Of a stretch of DNA of 64,000 bases, positions 17,974-28,017 are shown piece by piece. The DNA is from Betaproteobacteria bacterium. GTDB lineage: Bacteria > Pseudomonadota > Gammaproteobacteria > Burkholderiales > Casimicrobiaceae. How positions within the stretch are numbered: the stretch's first letter is position 1; each line of letters starts with the position of its first letter. The notes beneath the pieces were generated by a model. The model was not told where the DNA came from, ran no database searches, and saw only the letters and a list, made by a program, of their open reading frames with translations. The stretch lies in assembly GCA_013298695.1 (NCBI GenBank), contig JAAFIS010000002.1, positions 278,935 to 342,934 on the forward strand. Direction: 5' to 3'. Made by a program: the position numbers and the translations under genes.

Positions 17974-18450
17974 TTAGATGTAGCGAACTTCGACGATTTC
18001 AACATCACGAGCGCCGCCAGGCGCTTGCACTTCGACAACATCGCCTGCGCTTTTCCCAATCAAGGCGCGCGCCAGCGGCGAACCCACGGAAATCTTGCCA
18101 ACTTTGAAATCGGCTTCATCTTCACCCACGATTTGGTACGTCGTTTTCTTGCCGCTATCGAGCTCTTCCATCTCGACCGTTGCGCCGAAAACGACGCGAT
18201 CGCCAGCATCTACGGTAGACGGATCAATGATCTGAGCGTTGCCAAGTTTGCCTTCAATATCGAGAATTCGGCCTTCAATGAACGATTGCTTTTCTTTCGC
18301 CGCTTCGTATTCAGCGTTTTCGCTGATATCGCCTTGCGCGCGCGCTTCGGCGATAGCCTGCGATGTCGCAATGCGCTCCACCGTTTTCAGGCGATGCAAT
18401 TCGGCTTTGAGTAGTTCAGCGCCGTTCTTGGTAATTGGAAACTTATTCAT
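17974..18450 (-). CDS. greA: Transcription elongation factor GreA
   Basis: 158 residues, full length. The N-terminal coiled coil ([40 protein letters not shown]) contains the acidic tip that enters the RNA polymerase secondary channel and stimulates cleavage of backtracked transcripts. The C-terminal FKBP-like domain includes [25 protein letters not shown]. It lies 66 bp after carB, with a terminator between, so it probably has its own promoter or receives read-through. carB-greA adjacency is common in betaproteobacteria. Confidence 0.96.
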   Translation of the reverse strand: MNKFPITKNGAELLKAELHRLKTVERIATSQAIAEARAQGDISENAEYEAAKEKQSFIEGRILDIEGKLGNAQIIDPSTVDAGDRVVFGATVEMEELDSGKKTTYQIVGEDEADFKVGKISVGSPLARALIGKSAGDVVEVQAPGGARDVEIVEVRYI

Positions 18451-18472
18451 GACTTTTATCGCTGCAAAAACA

Positions 18473-18502
18473 AAGCCCGCCGCGGTAAATCGGCGGGCTC
18501 AG
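18473..18502 (-). terminator. Rho-independent terminator after carB
   Basis: On the minus strand AGCCCGCCG pairs with CGGCGGGCT around ATTTACCG, followed by TTGTTTTTG. It lies between the carB stop and the greA start. Confidence 0.85.
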
Positions 18503-18516
18503 AAAACAATTGATTC

Positions 18517-21500
18517 TTACTGTACTACAACTTCTTTCAGTAAGGACTGGAGGGAGTATGGCGTGAGCTCTGGGCCGTCTTGGATACCCAACGCCGCGGC
18601 TCTCGCGCCCGCAATCGTTGTGTAACTCGGCAACCGTGCGGCGAGCGCCGCGCGACGAATATAGGCGCTATCCGCAATTGCGCCGCGCTTTTCTTCAACC
18701 GTGTTGATGACGAGCGCGATCTGTCCGTCTTTGATGACGTCAACGATGTTTGGGCGGCCTTCTTGAACTTTTTTTACGGTTTCCACCGGCACGTTTAACG
18801 CACTTATCGCCGCCGCTGTGCCCTTAGTGGCAACTAGCGTGAAACCGCATTCGTGGAGGATTTTCGCAACTTCGCCCACTTTTTCTTTGTCGCCGTTTTT
18901 CACGGACAAAAACACCTTGCCGGAAAGTGGCAAGCGTGTGCTTGCTGCGAGCTGGGATTTTTCGAACGCTTCCGCAAAGGTGTAGCCCACGCCCATCACT
19001 TCGCCCGTGGATTTCATTTCTGGCCCGAGGATCGGATCAACGCCTTGGAACTTGTTAAACGGGAACACCGCTTCTTTCACGCTGAAATACGGCGGGATCG
19101 CTTCGCCTTTGATGCCTTGCGAAGCAAGCGATTGCCCAGCCATGCAGCGCGCCGCAATTTTTGCGAGTGGACGACCCGTTGCTTTAGATACGAAAGGCAC
19201 CGTACGCGACGCGCGTGGATTTACTTCGAGCACATAGACAACATCTTTGCCTGCTTCCTGTTTCACTGCAAATTGCACATTCATCAGACCGATCACATTG
19301 AGCGCTTTCGCCATCGCTACGGTTTGTTTGCGAAGCTCGTCTTGCAGTTCTTTCGACAGCGAATACGGTGGCAAGGAGCAGGCCGAATCGCCCGAATGCA
19401 CACCAGCCTGCTCGATGTGTTCCATGATGCCGCCAATTACGACCTCTTTACCGTCAGAAAGCGCATCTACGTCCACTTCAATCGCGTCATTCAGGAAACG
19501 ATCCAAGAGCACTGGTGAATCATTGGATACCTTAACCGCTTCCCGCATGTAGCGCTCGAGATCCTCAGGGGCATGAACAATTTCCATCGCACGACCGCCG
19601 AGCACATAGCTCGGACGCACGACGAGTGGGTAGCCAATTTCGTCAGCCAGCCGCAGTGCGCTCGCTTCATCACGAGCGGTGCGATTTGGTGGTTGCTTCA
19701 AGCCGATTTCTTGCAACAGTTTTTGGAAGCGCTCGCGATCTTCGGCGACGTCGATTGAATCTGGCGTCGTACCAATAATCGGCACGCCACAACGCTCCAA
19801 ATCACGCGCTAGCTTGAGCGGCGTTTGTCCGCCATATTGCACGATTACACCGACGGGCTTCTCGATATGAACAATTTCCAGAACGTCTTCCAGCGTGACT
19901 GGTTCGAAATACAAACGATCCGAAGTGTCGTAATCGGTCGACACAGTTTCTGGATTGCAGTTGACCATGATGGTCTCGTAGCCGTCTTCGCGCATCGCCA
20001 TCGCGGCATGCACGCAGCAATAATCGAATTCAATCCCCTGGCCGATGCGATTCGGGCCGCCGCCGAGCACCATAATTTTTTTCTTATCACTCGGTTTTGA
20101 TTCGCATTCGTCTTCATACGTCGAGTACATGTACGCAGTGTTGGTCGCGAATTCGCCCGCGCAGGTATCCACGCGCTTGTACACCGGGCGCACACCATGC
20201 GCGTGACGCGTCGCGCGAACATCGTCTTGTGTGGCTTTGAGCAAATGCGCGAGGCGACGGTCTGAAAAACCTTTGCGTTTCAGATGACGCATTTCTTCTT
20301 TGCTTAAGCTGATCAGCGTACGTTTTTCAATCGCAAGTTCGAGATCGACAATCTCTTTGATCTGCGTGAGGAACCACGGATCAATCGCTGTCAATTCGAA
20401 CACTTCATCAACGCTCATCCCCACGCCAAACGCATCAGCAACATACCAGAGACGATCAGGCGTCGGATTCGAGATTTGCTCGCCGATTTTGTCGGGATCA
20501 ACCGATTTCAGATTGAAACCATCCACACCGACTTCGAGCCCGCGCAAAGCTTTTTGCAACGACTCTTGAAATGTGCGCCCCATCGCCATCACTTCGCCGA
20601 CGCTCTTCATCTGCGTTGTCAGATGGGGATCGGCTTCTTTGAATTTCTCAAAAGCGAAACGCGGAATTTTGGTAACGACGTAATCAATCGAAGGTTCGAA
20701 CGAGGCGGGCGTTGCGCCACCCGTGATGTCGTTTTTGAGTTCATCCAGCGTGTAGCCCACCGCTAATTTTGCGGCGATTTTCGCAATCGGAAATCCGGTG
20801 GCTTTTGATGCGAGTGCGGACGAGCGCGATACTCGCGGATTCATCTCGATCACAATCATGCGACCATCTTTTGGATTGATCGAGAACTGCACATTCGATC
20901 CACCCGTGTCGACGCCGATTTCACGAAGCACTGCAATCGATGCGTTGCGCATCAATTGATATTCCTTGTCAGTGAGTGTTTGCGCCGGCGCTACGGTGAT
21001 CGAGTCGCCCGTGTGCACGCCCATCGGATCCAAGTTTTCAATCGAGCAAACGATGATGCAGTTGTCTTTTTTGTCGCGAACTACTTCCATTTCGAACTCT
21101 TTCCAGCCGAGGAGCGATTCCTCGATCAAGAGTTCATTGGTCGGTGAAAGCTCCAATCCGCGTTTGCAGATCGACATGAATTCATCCATGTTGTATGCAA
21201 TACCGCCGCCAGTTCCGCCGAGCGTAAAGCTTGGTCGAATCACCGTCGGAAATCCAACGGTTTTTTGGACGGCGAGCGCGTCATCAATTGAGTGTGCGAT
21301 GCCTGATTTCGCCGAGCCGAGACCAATCTTGGTCATTGCGTCTTTGAATTTCAAACGATCTTCGGCTTTCTCAATTGCGTGCTCATTTGCACCGATCAAT
21401 TCAACGCCATATTTCGCAAGCACGCCGCTCTTGTGTAAATCGAGCGAGGTGTTCAGTGCGGTTTGTCCTCCCATCGTCGGTAGCAACGCGTCGGGGCGCT

Positions 21501-21741
21501 CCTTTGCGATGATGCGCTCCACGACGGCGGGCGTGATCGGCTCGATGTAGGTTACATCCGCCATCTCAGGATCGGTCATGATCGTTGCCGGGTTCGAGTT
21601 CACAAGGATGACCTTGTAGCCCTCCTCTCGCAACGCCTTGCACGCTTGCGCCCCGGAGTAATCGAATTCGCACGCTTGCCCGATGATGATGGGGCCTGCG
21701 CCGATGATGAGGATGGAGTGGATGTCTGTTCTTTTTGGCAT
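18517..21741 (-). CDS. carB: Carbamoyl-phosphate synthase large subunit
   Basis: 1074 residues, the standard length. It makes carbamoyl phosphate for arginine and pyrimidine synthesis from bicarbonate, ATP and ammonia delivered by CarA. Two homologous ATP-grasp halves are visible: the first begins [20 protein letters not shown], the second [20 protein letters not shown]. The ATP-binding loops include [12 protein letters not shown] and [12 protein letters not shown]. The C-terminal MGS-like regulatory domain ([21 protein letters not shown] onward) is intact. It is 80 bp downstream of a phosphatase gene that separates it from carA. Confidence 0.97.
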   Translation of the reverse strand: MPKRTDIHSILIIGAGPIIIGQACEFDYSGAQACKALREEGYKVILVNSNPATIMTDPEMADVTYIEPITPAVVERIIAKERPDALLPTMGGQTALNTSLDLHKSGVLAKYGVELIGANEHAIEKAEDRLKFKDAMTKIGLGSAKSGIAHSIDDALAVQKTVGFPTVIRPSFTLGGTGGGIAYNMDEFMSICKRGLELSPTNELLIEESLLGWKEFEMEVVRDKKDNCIIVCSIENLDPMGVHTGDSITVAPAQTLTDKEYQLMRNASIAVLREIGVDTGGSNVQFSINPKDGRMIVIEMNPRVSRSSALASKATGFPIAKIAAKLAVGYTLDELKNDITGGATPASFEPSIDYVVTKIPRFAFEKFKEADPHLTTQMKSVGEVMAMGRTFQESLQKALRGLEVGVDGFNLKSVDPDKIGEQISNPTPDRLWYVADAFGVGMSVDEVFELTAIDPWFLTQIKEIVDLELAIEKRTLISLSKEEMRHLKRKGFSDRRLAHLLKATQDDVRATRHAHGVRPVYKRVDTCAGEFATNTAYMYSTYEDECESKPSDKKKIMVLGGGPNRIGQGIEFDYCCVHAAMAMREDGYETIMVNCNPETVSTDYDTSDRLYFEPVTLEDVLEIVHIEKPVGVIVQYGGQTPLKLARDLERCGVPIIGTTPDSIDVAEDRERFQKLLQEIGLKQPPNRTARDEASALRLADEIGYPLVVRPSYVLGGRAMEIVHAPEDLERYMREAVKVSNDSPVLLDRFLNDAIEVDVDALSDGKEVVIGGIMEHIEQAGVHSGDSACSLPPYSLSKELQDELRKQTVAMAKALNVIGLMNVQFAVKQEAGKDVVYVLEVNPRASRTVPFVSKATGRPLAKIAARCMAGQSLASQGIKGEAIPPYFSVKEAVFPFNKFQGVDPILGPEMKSTGEVMGVGYTFAEAFEKSQLAASTRLPLSGKVFLSVKNGDKEKVGEVAKILHECGFTLVATKGTAAAISALNVPVETVKKVQEGRPNIVDVIKDGQIALVINTVEEKRGAIADSAYIRRAALAARLPSYTTIAGARAAALGIQDGPELTPYSLQSLLKEVVVQ

Positions 21742-21821
21742 AGTTTTGCTCTTATTCGAAGCTGCGCGGGAGCCTCGTGTTGTTCTCCCTCCGCTTTGGG
21801 GATGGAGGGATTGTGTACTCG

Positions 21822-22496
21822 CTACTTCGTTAGATCATTCATATTCCACGAAGAATCAACTTCATCCAGCGCATCATCAAGATGCGACACATCTCCAACG
21901 CGCTCCATAAAAAACGATTCGCCGTCAAATCGCCATTCGCTTATCGATGCATTCGGCACGCTCCAGGTGCGCGCGCTGTGCGATTCGAGCCCTTGCGAAT
22001 GGCGCACCATGGAGCTCACCACACCACCATGCGTCACGATCACAAGCGTTTGCTCATCGCACGCAATGGCGAGATCTGTGACGGTGCTGACGCAGCGCTC
22101 TAAAAATTGCCGCGCTGTCTCGCCACCTTCCGGTCCGTAATCGGCTTCTCCTGCGGCATGACGGCGCGCGCCTTCGGCATCTTCTTCGCGCCACTGCTGA
22201 TAGGTTTTTCCCTGCCACACGCCGAAATGCCGCTCGCGCAAACGAGCATCAAAACGCGGCTGCAATCCCGTTGCTGCGATGATCGGTGTCGCAGTCTCGC
22301 GCGTGCGCACGAGATCGCTTGACACCAGTTCGGCGTCGCCTTTGATGATCTGCCCGAGTGCGATGCCCACTTGTTCTGCTTGCGCGAAACCAAGTGCATT
22401 GAGCGGGATGTCGAGCATGCCTTGGATGCGCTCTTCGCGGTTCCAATCGGTTTCACCGTGGCGAACAAGGATGATGCGCTTTTGCTTTTTCATCAC
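21822..22496 (-). CDS. Histidine phosphatase family protein (phosphoglycerate-mutase-like)
   Basis: 224 residues. The catalytic [10 protein letters not shown] is at about residues 9-18 and the second histidine lies in [12 protein letters not shown]; the central [15 protein letters not shown] is typical of the GpmB/CobC-like broad-specificity phosphatases. Its start overlaps the carA stop by 4 bp and it ends 80 bp before carB, so it is translated as part of the car operon. The substrate is unknown. Its position suggests co-regulation with carbamoyl-phosphate synthesis rather than glycolysis. Confidence 0.85.
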   Translation of the reverse strand: MMKKQKRIILVRHGETDWNREERIQGMLDIPLNALGFAQAEQVGIALGQIIKGDAELVSSDLVRTRETATPIIAATGLQPRFDARLRERHFGVWQGKTYQQWREEDAEGARRHAAGEADYGPEGGETARQFLERCVSTVTDLAIACDEQTLVIVTHGGVVSSMVRHSQGLESHSARTWSVPNASISEWRFDGESFFMERVGDVSHLDDALDEVDSSWNMNDLTK

Positions 22497-23635
22497 TTTT
22501 TCATCATCGCGATGAAGCGGTCAAACAAGTAACTCACATCATGCGGCCCAGGGCTTGCTTCGGGATGGCCTTGAAAACTAAACGCAGGTTTATCAGTGCG
22601 TGCGATGCCTTGCAACGTGCCGTCGAACAAGCTCACATGGGTTACGCGCACATTCGCGGGCAAGGATTTCGGATCGCCCGCGAAGCCGTGGTTTTGCGAG
22701 GTGATCAGTACGCGCCCGTCGTCCAAATCTTTGACCGGATGGTTTGCCCCGTGATGACCGGTTTTCATCTTCATTGTTTTGCCACCGCTGGCGAGCGTGA
22801 GCAACTGATGGCCCAAGCAAATGCCGAACGTCGGCATGCCTGAATCCACGATAGTTTTGATCGCCGCAATTGCATAATCGCACGGCTCCGGATCGCCAGG
22901 CCCGTTCGCGAGGAATACGCCGTCCGGTTTCATCGCGAGCACATCTTTCGCGCTCGTTTGTGCGGGAACGACAGTAAGTTTGCAACCGCGCTCAGCGAGC
23001 ATGCGCAAGATGTTGTGTTTCACGCCGTAGTCGAACGCAACGACATGAAATTTCGGCGCGGTTTGTGCAGCGAAACCGCTTCCCAAGGCCCAAGTGCTTT
23101 GCGTCCAGTCATAGCCAGATTTACAGGAAACAACTCTCGCTAAATCTTGACCCGCCATCGAAGGTGCTGCTTTCGCTGCGGCGACGGCTTTCGCATCATC
23201 GATATTGCCTTCTCCCGCTTGAATACACGCGTTTTGCGAGCCGCCATCGCGAAGGATGCGCGTGAGCTGGCGGGTATCGATGTCCGAAATGCCAACTACT
23301 CCGGCATCGCGTAAATACGCATCGAGTGTTTGCTCGCTGCGGAAATTCGAAACCACCGCAGAGAGATCGCGAACGATCAACCCACTCGCCCAAATTTTGT
23401 TCGACTCAACGTCTTCTTTGTTCACGCCAACGTTGCCGATGTGGGGATACGTTAGCGTTACAAACTGACCGCAATACGATGGGTCGGTGAGGATTTCTTG
23501 ATAGCCGGTAATTGCGGTGTTAAACACCACCTCAGCGGTGGTTTGGCCGGACGCGCCGATAGAGCGTCCGCGAAAAATCGTGCCGTCAGCGAGCGCAAGA
23601 ATCGCGGGGACGGAGGAAGGAATCAGGCTTGTCAT
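22493..23635 (-). CDS. carA: Carbamoyl-phosphate synthase small (glutaminase) subunit
   Basis: 380 residues from the ATG giving [19 protein letters not shown]; an upstream start at 23668 would add 11 residues of no family likeness. The N-terminal domain has [22 protein letters not shown] and [19 protein letters not shown]. The class-I amidotransferase domain has the nucleophile in [10 protein letters not shown] and the catalytic His/Glu in [13 protein letters not shown]. It supplies ammonia to CarB through an internal tunnel. First gene of carA-phosphatase-carB. Confidence 0.96.
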   Translation of the reverse strand: MTSLIPSSVPAILALADGTIFRGRSIGASGQTTAEVVFNTAITGYQEILTDPSYCGQFVTLTYPHIGNVGVNKEDVESNKIWASGLIVRDLSAVVSNFRSEQTLDAYLRDAGVVGISDIDTRQLTRILRDGGSQNACIQAGEGNIDDAKAVAAAKAAPSMAGQDLARVVSCKSGYDWTQSTWALGSGFAAQTAPKFHVVAFDYGVKHNILRMLAERGCKLTVVPAQTSAKDVLAMKPDGVFLANGPGDPEPCDYAIAAIKTIVDSGMPTFGICLGHQLLTLASGGKTMKMKTGHHGANHPVKDLDDGRVLITSQNHGFAGDPKSLPANVRVTHVSLFDGTLQGIARTDKPAFSFQGHPEASPGPHDVSYLFDRFIAMMKK

Positions 23636-23978
23636 ATGTTTTTGGCTCGTTCGCTGCAATTCGCGCAAAAGCGTCCGACGGGACGATGTGCGGGAGGGTC
23701 GAATTGCTGAGCCCTAGATGTGCGAAACGGGACTTTCTTGACGCGACCACTTTGCCAGTTGCGGCAAGCGGGGCACATGAAAATCCCGTGTCCTAGAGCT
23801 TACAAATTATAGCGAGAAAAGCGGGCAAGAACCTATGAACTTTTAGTAGCGATTGCCCACCATGTTGGGCAAAGACCCGCATTTTCCTATTGGTAGATAA
23901 GATCAATAATCGATGCGATCGCCCAATTAAATTGGGTGATATCACAGAAAGCCAATAAACGTTATACGTTGTGAAAAT
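23636..23978. other. Intergenic region upstream of carA
   Basis: 343 bases with no gene. It contains the carA leader and copy 3 of the paired-palindrome element, one of the best-preserved copies. No pyrimidine-type attenuator was recognised. Confidence 0.5.
23852..23941. repeat. Paired-palindrome intergenic element, copy 3
   Basis: Left arm TTGCCCA-CCATGT-TGGGCAA (23853-23872). Right arm CGCCCAATTAAATTGGGTG (23920-23938). The GGG triplets are 67 bp apart, with an AT-rich middle of about 46 bp. Confidence 0.75.
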
Positions 23979-24620
23979 CTACCAAGCGAGCAATTTGCGC
24001 CCTAGCACCGCGCCTACGGCCGCCGGAATCAGCATGCCCAGGCTGTACCAAATGGCTACAAATGTAGGGGCGATCTCCGGGCAATACATCGAATACATGA
24101 GCGCAGCTGCGCCGCCTGAAAAGAGCCCAAGCATCGCACCGGTAAAACGCAAGCGCACCGGCGCAAATTGCCTGGCGACCCAGACCGATGCAAAAAAGAT
24201 TGGAATCGATAACAGGGTGATGTTGCGCGAACAGACGTTCCAGGAAATACCGAGCAACATCGGACGTCGCTCCTCAGGCGCGGCGGTAAACAGCAGCACT
24301 AAACCAAGTAAGCCAAACAACGCGAACGGCGCGGCGGCCAGCCACATCGGTACTCGATGCGCCGTTCCCGGTTTACCGAGCTTTGCAAACATCCAGCCGC
24401 CCAAAATCATCACCGACGCGATGAACGCGAAGCGCGTCCAGAACCAAATGTTTTCCATCAACATGCGCAGATCAGGGTTGATTCTGAACAGGTACACAAA
24501 CACAGCGATCGACAACAGCAAACCAACGCCCAGTGCACCTAACCAGTGCAACATCAGTCGGCGATGATCCACGCGGGTGTCTTGCCGTGCGAGCATCTCG
24601 ATCAGGTTTTCTGTTTTCAT
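23979..24620 (-). CDS. nrsF: NrsF-type anti-sigma factor (DUF1109)
   Basis: 213 residues with six predicted membrane helices (for example LGALGVGLLLSIAVFVYLF, FAFIASVMILGGWMFA, FALFGLLGLVLLF). The overall layout, the SWNVCSRNITLLSIPIFFA segment with a cysteine, and the MYCPEIAPTF motif with a second cysteine match DUF1109/NrsF, the membrane anti-sigma of SigF-like ECF factors. Its start overlaps the sigma gene stop by 4 bp (ATGA), so the pair is translationally coupled. It probably holds the sigma factor inactive until an envelope or metal stress is sensed through the two cysteines, as proposed for the Caulobacter pair. Confidence 0.88.
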   Translation of the reverse strand: MKTENLIEMLARQDTRVDHRRLMLHWLGALGVGLLLSIAVFVYLFRINPDLRMLMENIWFWTRFAFIASVMILGGWMFAKLGKPGTAHRVPMWLAAAPFALFGLLGLVLLFTAAPEERRPMLLGISWNVCSRNITLLSIPIFFASVWVARQFAPVRLRFTGAMLGLFSGGAAALMYSMYCPEIAPTFVAIWYSLGMLIPAAVGAVLGRKLLAW

Positions 24621-25165
24621 GCGAACTCCCGCATGCGCACCGCGAGCGCTTTGAGGCCGCGATGAATGTTGACCTTGATCAGCGATTCTGATTGCCCGGT
24701 CTTGGCTGCGGCCTCGGTAATCGAGAGCCCCTCAATCTTTACCAACTCGATTGCTTCGCGTTGTTTCGGCGGCAAATCGGCAAGCAAGGTCGTGACGTCG
24801 CGTTTCGCATCGGCGGCATTGTGATCTTCGCTCGCGAGCTCTTCTTCAACATCGTCAATATCGAGGTGATCGCCGCCGCGCACTTGGCGGCGTCGAAAAA
24901 AATCAACGAGTTTGAAGCGCGCAATCGCGTGCGCCCACGCCGTCACCGGCTGTGCTGCGTCATACGTATGTCGTTGATTATGAATTGCGATTAACACTTC
25001 TTGCACCAAATCTTCCACTTCGTCGGGCATCGACATCAGCCGCTTACGGTAGAAACCGCGAAGCAGCGCCGAGAGCTCGGTGAGGAACTTTGCATAAGCA
25101 ATTTGATTTCCGGCGCAGCCGTCAATCAACAATGCGCGCATCGCCGATTCGCGTTCCTGTAGCAC
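24617..25165 (-). CDS. ECF RNA polymerase sigma factor (SigF-like, NrsF partner)
   Basis: 182 residues from a GTG with GGGAG five bases upstream; an ATG at 25141 is the alternative. Region 2 is DEVEDLVQEVLIAIHNQRHTYD with TAWAHAIARFKLVDFFRRR; region 4 is LLADLPPKQREAIELVKIEGLSITEAAAKTGQSESLIKVNIHRGLKAL. It directs polymerase to a stress regulon. A promoter-like TGTAAC-16 bp-CGAAT lies just upstream on its own strand, consistent with autoregulation, and an identical pair of boxes faces the opposite way toward the gene at 25463. Confidence 0.92.
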   Translation of the reverse strand: MLQERESAMRALLIDGCAGNQIAYAKFLTELSALLRGFYRKRLMSMPDEVEDLVQEVLIAIHNQRHTYDAAQPVTAWAHAIARFKLVDFFRRRQVRGGDHLDIDDVEEELASEDHNAADAKRDVTTLLADLPPKQREAIELVKIEGLSITEAAAKTGQSESLIKVNIHRGLKALAVRMREFA

Positions 25166-25184
25166 CCATGCTCCCGTGTATGTG

Positions 25185-25211
25185 ATTCGTGCAGCGCGCC
25201 AAATAGTTACA
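25185..25211 (-). promoter_or_regulatory. Candidate ECF promoter of the sigma/nrsF operon
   Basis: On the minus strand TGTAAC (25211-25206), 16 bp, CGAAT (25189-25185). Transcription would begin about 10 bases before the GTG-supporting GGGAG. The same boxes and spacing recur at 25243-25269 on the plus strand. Confidence 0.65.
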
Positions 25212-25242
25212 ACAGCGCGCGGAATTTATTGTGCAAGGCAAC

Positions 25243-25269
25243 TGTAACGCATTTCGCACGCTCGCGAAT
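25243..25269 (+). promoter_or_regulatory. Candidate ECF promoter of the small secreted protein gene
   Basis: TGTAAC (25243-25248), 16 bp, CGAAT (25265-25269), about 195 bp upstream of the ATG at 25463. It is identical in boxes and spacing to the divergent sigma-operon promoter. Confidence 0.6.
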
Positions 25270-25462
25270 TTCCAGTTGCAGCCTCTGACGAAAGCCACAC
25301 TCGGTTGGCGTTTGAGTTTGCAGTCCGCAGAATCCAACGCGGACTCTTCTCGCCGCAGTTGACCGCGGCTTTCTAGCGCAACCTCGTAATAGGCTAATCC
25401 ACGTTTTTCTGGTGGGGGCTTGCTGCTGGCTGCGCACCACATCAAACTTTAGTGGAGTTCTA

Positions 25463-25777
25463 ATGAAACTGACCCAAAAAGCTACCTTACTTGTCGCCCT
25501 CATGGGCGCACTCAGCGCCTCCGTTCCTGCATCTGCGCAGTGGGCGGGGCAATATGACACCGATTGGCCACGCTATTTCAGCGAAACCATGCGCCCCATG
25601 ATGGCAAAAATGTCGGTTGCCGACAAGAAAAAAGCCATGGAAATGGAAATGGCGATTAAGCGGATGGAGGCCGATCACACAATGGCGATGATGAAATCTG
25701 AAGTGGCCCATCGCGCTACGATCGAAAAGATGCGTCGTGAGCTCGAAGATTGGATTTTCACCCGCGTTGGCCCGTAG
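25463..25777 (+). CDS. Small secreted protein with AQWAGQY motif, function unknown
   Basis: 104 residues; the ATG has GTGGAG upstream. A signal peptide (MKLTQKATLLVALMGALSASVPASA) is followed by QWAGQYDTDWPRYFSE, then a methionine- and lysine-rich helical segment (MAKMSVADKKKAMEMEMAIKR) with HTMAMMKSEVAH and a WIFTRVGP end. Eleven methionines fall in the mature part, with several MxxM patterns that could bind copper or similar soft metals (inference). The start of the mature protein matches that of the protein at 28816. It is divergent from the ECF sigma operon and has the same promoter boxes. Confidence 0.75.
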   Translation: MKLTQKATLLVALMGALSASVPASAQWAGQYDTDWPRYFSETMRPMMAKMSVADKKKAMEMEMAIKRMEADHTMAMMKSEVAHRATIEKMRRELEDWIFTRVGP

Positions 25778-25793
25778 GCTGACGAATTGCGCG

Positions 25794-26612
25794 CTACTTC
25801 GCTTTGAGCCAATCGCCCAGAGCGCGTAGCCGCGTTTCGCCACCTTCACTAAACGCGCTCACGCCTACCGCTTTGAGCGCGTTTTTTCCGACGCCTTCGT
25901 CGTCAAGATTCGATAGCGCTTTAGCGATCGCCGCGCGATCTGCGCCCGGCAAACTCGGCGCTGCAACTATCGGTGAGGCCGGCACCGGCCGCCCCTCATA
26001 CAGCACCTTTAACTTCTTCGCCTCAAGCGCGTCTTTCGCCTTTGAATGCGATGCGATGCAACCGACCGGTTCGACGTTGTTCTCCACCGCCCAAGTAACG
26101 GCGCTGTATTCTCGGCTGTGACGAGCAATAAACTGAATTCCGAGAAAATCGCGCAGTTCGGCCAGACACATTTTTCCGGTTAACGAATCTTTTGACGGCA
26201 TCGCAATGGATTTACCAGCGAGTACTTTCAAATTTTCAATCGCTGCGCCCTTGCCGATGAACAACACATTGCTGTCGGGTCTTGCGGTAGCGACAAAGTT
26301 GTAGCCCAATCCCAGGAGCGCCTGCGAGGCGAGATCGCTGCCGTGCGTCATAAACAGATCGGCTTGGTTTCGCTCCATCATTTCACGAACGCGTTGACGG
26401 TCGCGTGTAACAAGAATCTCAACGGGCCGCGCAATCGCGGTTTCGATGACTTGCTTGATCGGCGCAAACCTCGAAGGTGGTGGCAGTGGCTCTCCCTCTG
26501 CACCTGATTCGTCGTGGATGACAAACTTGAGATTCGCTGCGTGCGAAAAACTAGAAAACACGAGCGTTACAGCAAGCACGATCCAAGACGTGCGCGCACG
26601 TTGAGCATTCAT
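25794..26612 (-). CDS. PhnD-like periplasmic substrate-binding protein, orphan
   Basis: 272 residues. The signal peptide ends around FSHAA. The start of the mature part (LKFVIHDESGAEGE), SRFAPIKQVIETAIARPVEILVTRDRQRVREMM, the ADLFMTHGSDLASQALL segment and a small-residue loop MPSKDSLTGKMCLAELRDF are in keeping with the phosphate/phosphonate (PhnD/PBP2) binding-protein group. GGGAA sits five bases before the ATG. No ATPase or permease genes are nearby, so it may serve a sensor or act with remote subunits. Confidence 0.75.
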   Translation of the reverse strand: MNAQRARTSWIVLAVTLVFSSFSHAANLKFVIHDESGAEGEPLPPPSRFAPIKQVIETAIARPVEILVTRDRQRVREMMERNQADLFMTHGSDLASQALLGLGYNFVATARPDSNVLFIGKGAAIENLKVLAGKSIAMPSKDSLTGKMCLAELRDFLGIQFIARHSREYSAVTWAVENNVEPVGCIASHSKAKDALEAKKLKVLYEGRPVPASPIVAAPSLPGADRAAIAKALSNLDDEGVGKNALKAVGVSAFSEGGETRLRALGDWLKAK

Positions 26613-26686
26613 TTTATTTCCCCGAAAGCGACCTAGTTTTGGAACGTAATTGCGATGCGTCTGGCGCGCCCGCTCACCCGCTCTTC

Positions 26687-27514
26687 TTATCTGAAATTTA
26701 GCACGTCAAACATGTCGTAGAGGCCGTTTTGCTTGCTCGCAATGAATTTAGCTGCACGAATCGCTCCGGTTGCATACGCCACTCGGCTCGCGGATTTATG
26801 GGAAATCTCAATTCGCTCGCCCGCTCCAGCGAACATCACGGTGTGATCGCCGACCACATCGCCGCCGCGAAGCGTGGCAAATCCAATGGTGCCGCGCTCG
26901 CGCTCGCCGGTGTGGCCCTCTCGCGAGAACACGGCGCGGTCTTCGAGTCGGGTTCCTTGCGCCGCCGCAATCACCTCGCCGAGCTTGATCGCTGTGCCGG
27001 AGGGTGCGTCAACCTTCATACGATGATGCATCTCCAAAATTTCAACGTCGTAGCTGGAATCCAGCGACCGAGCGGCGAGTTCAAGCAGTCGAAAAACCGT
27101 GTTCACGCCCACCGAGAAATTGGGCGAGAGCACAATCGGGATGAGCCGCGACGCCGCCGCAATTTTCGCTTTCCCCGCCGCGTCAAAACCGGTGGTGCCG
27201 ATCACCATGCCAGCACCGGTTTCAACACACGCGTCGACGTAGGCAAGCGTGCCTTCAGGGCGCGTGAAATCAATCATCACGTCTCCGCGCTCTAGCGACT
27301 TTGGATCGTCAGACACGAATACGTCAGCGTTGCCACCAAACAGCCGCGCGCTCACGCCGAGGGCTTTGCTGCCGGGCGCGTCAAGCGCCGCCACGAGCGA
27401 GACTTGACTGTCGTTAGCTGCGCATTCAAACAGCATGCGGCCCATGCGCCCCGATGCGCCCGCGATGGCGAGGGAGGTTTGCACTTGCACCACCGCCGCG
27501 CTTACTTGCGCCAC
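26687..27514 (-). CDS. dapB: 4-hydroxy-tetrahydrodipicolinate reductase
   Basis: 275 residues from a GTG that overlaps the bamE stop by 13 bp; later GTG codons at residues 8, 9 and 11 are possible and closer to the usual length. It reduces dihydrodipicolinate in lysine/diaminopimelate synthesis. The nucleotide loop is AIAGASGRMGRML. The catalytic region has EMHHRMKVDAPSGTAIKLGE, and the domain linker IVLSPNFSVGVNTVFRLL is typical. The bamE-dapB order divergent from fur is a standard betaproteobacterial arrangement. Confidence 0.95.
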   Translation of the reverse strand: MAQVSAAVVQVQTSLAIAGASGRMGRMLFECAANDSQVSLVAALDAPGSKALGVSARLFGGNADVFVSDDPKSLERGDVMIDFTRPEGTLAYVDACVETGAGMVIGTTGFDAAGKAKIAAASRLIPIVLSPNFSVGVNTVFRLLELAARSLDSSYDVEILEMHHRMKVDAPSGTAIKLGEVIAAAQGTRLEDRAVFSREGHTGERERGTIGFATLRGGDVVGDHTVMFAGAGERIEISHKSASRVAYATGAIRAAKFIASKQNGLYDMFDVLNFR

Positions 27515-27927
27515 CAGTCGGTGACCCGGCTCCAGAATCCTCGATCGTCGGATGACTTTGCACCACTTGGATCAACCACCGCGTACGCGGGATCGCGATC
27601 CACCATGGGCGATTTCGGCAAATCTTTCACCGACCACGATTTCAACTTGTCGCCTTCAAACACAACGGTGAGCTGATGCGAGGTTACTTTCGTTCCGCGG
27701 CGCTCAAGTGCGAAGTTGTAATCCCACCGATTCGGGTGAAATACGCTTTCGGTTACCGGTGTGCCCAGCGCGAATCGCACTTGCTGACGGGTTTGCCCTT
27801 CTTTGAGTTTTTCAACCATGTCTTGGGTGACGAAATTGCCTTGGTTGATCTCCATTTTGTAGACGAGACCACAGCCGCTGAGGGCAAGAGTCGCCAACAA
27901 GGTGGCAAAAGTGAGGAAAACGCGCAT
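27502..27927 (-). CDS. bamE: Outer membrane assembly lipoprotein BamE
   Basis: 141 residues from MRVFLTFATLLATLALSGC, a lipoprotein signal with lipobox LSGC; an ATG five codons earlier is possible. The SmpA/OmlA fold is visible: INQGNFVTQDMVEKLKEGQTRQQVRFALGTPVTESVFHPNRWDY, then a beta-strand with LTVVFEGDKLKSW. It is part of the BAM complex that folds outer-membrane proteins. Divergent from fur, overlapping dapB. Confidence 0.93.
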   Translation of the reverse strand: MRVFLTFATLLATLALSGCGLVYKMEINQGNFVTQDMVEKLKEGQTRQQVRFALGTPVTESVFHPNRWDYNFALERRGTKVTSHQLTVVFEGDKLKSWSVKDLPKSPMVDRDPAYAVVDPSGAKSSDDRGFWSRVTDWWRK

Positions 27928-28017
27928 GGTGAGCCTAGCCATAAATCAAGCGCGATATGATAGCCAACCCACTTGCAGCGCTGCAGTTCGCAAGTTTTCT
28001 AGCAACCGGATGAAGTC

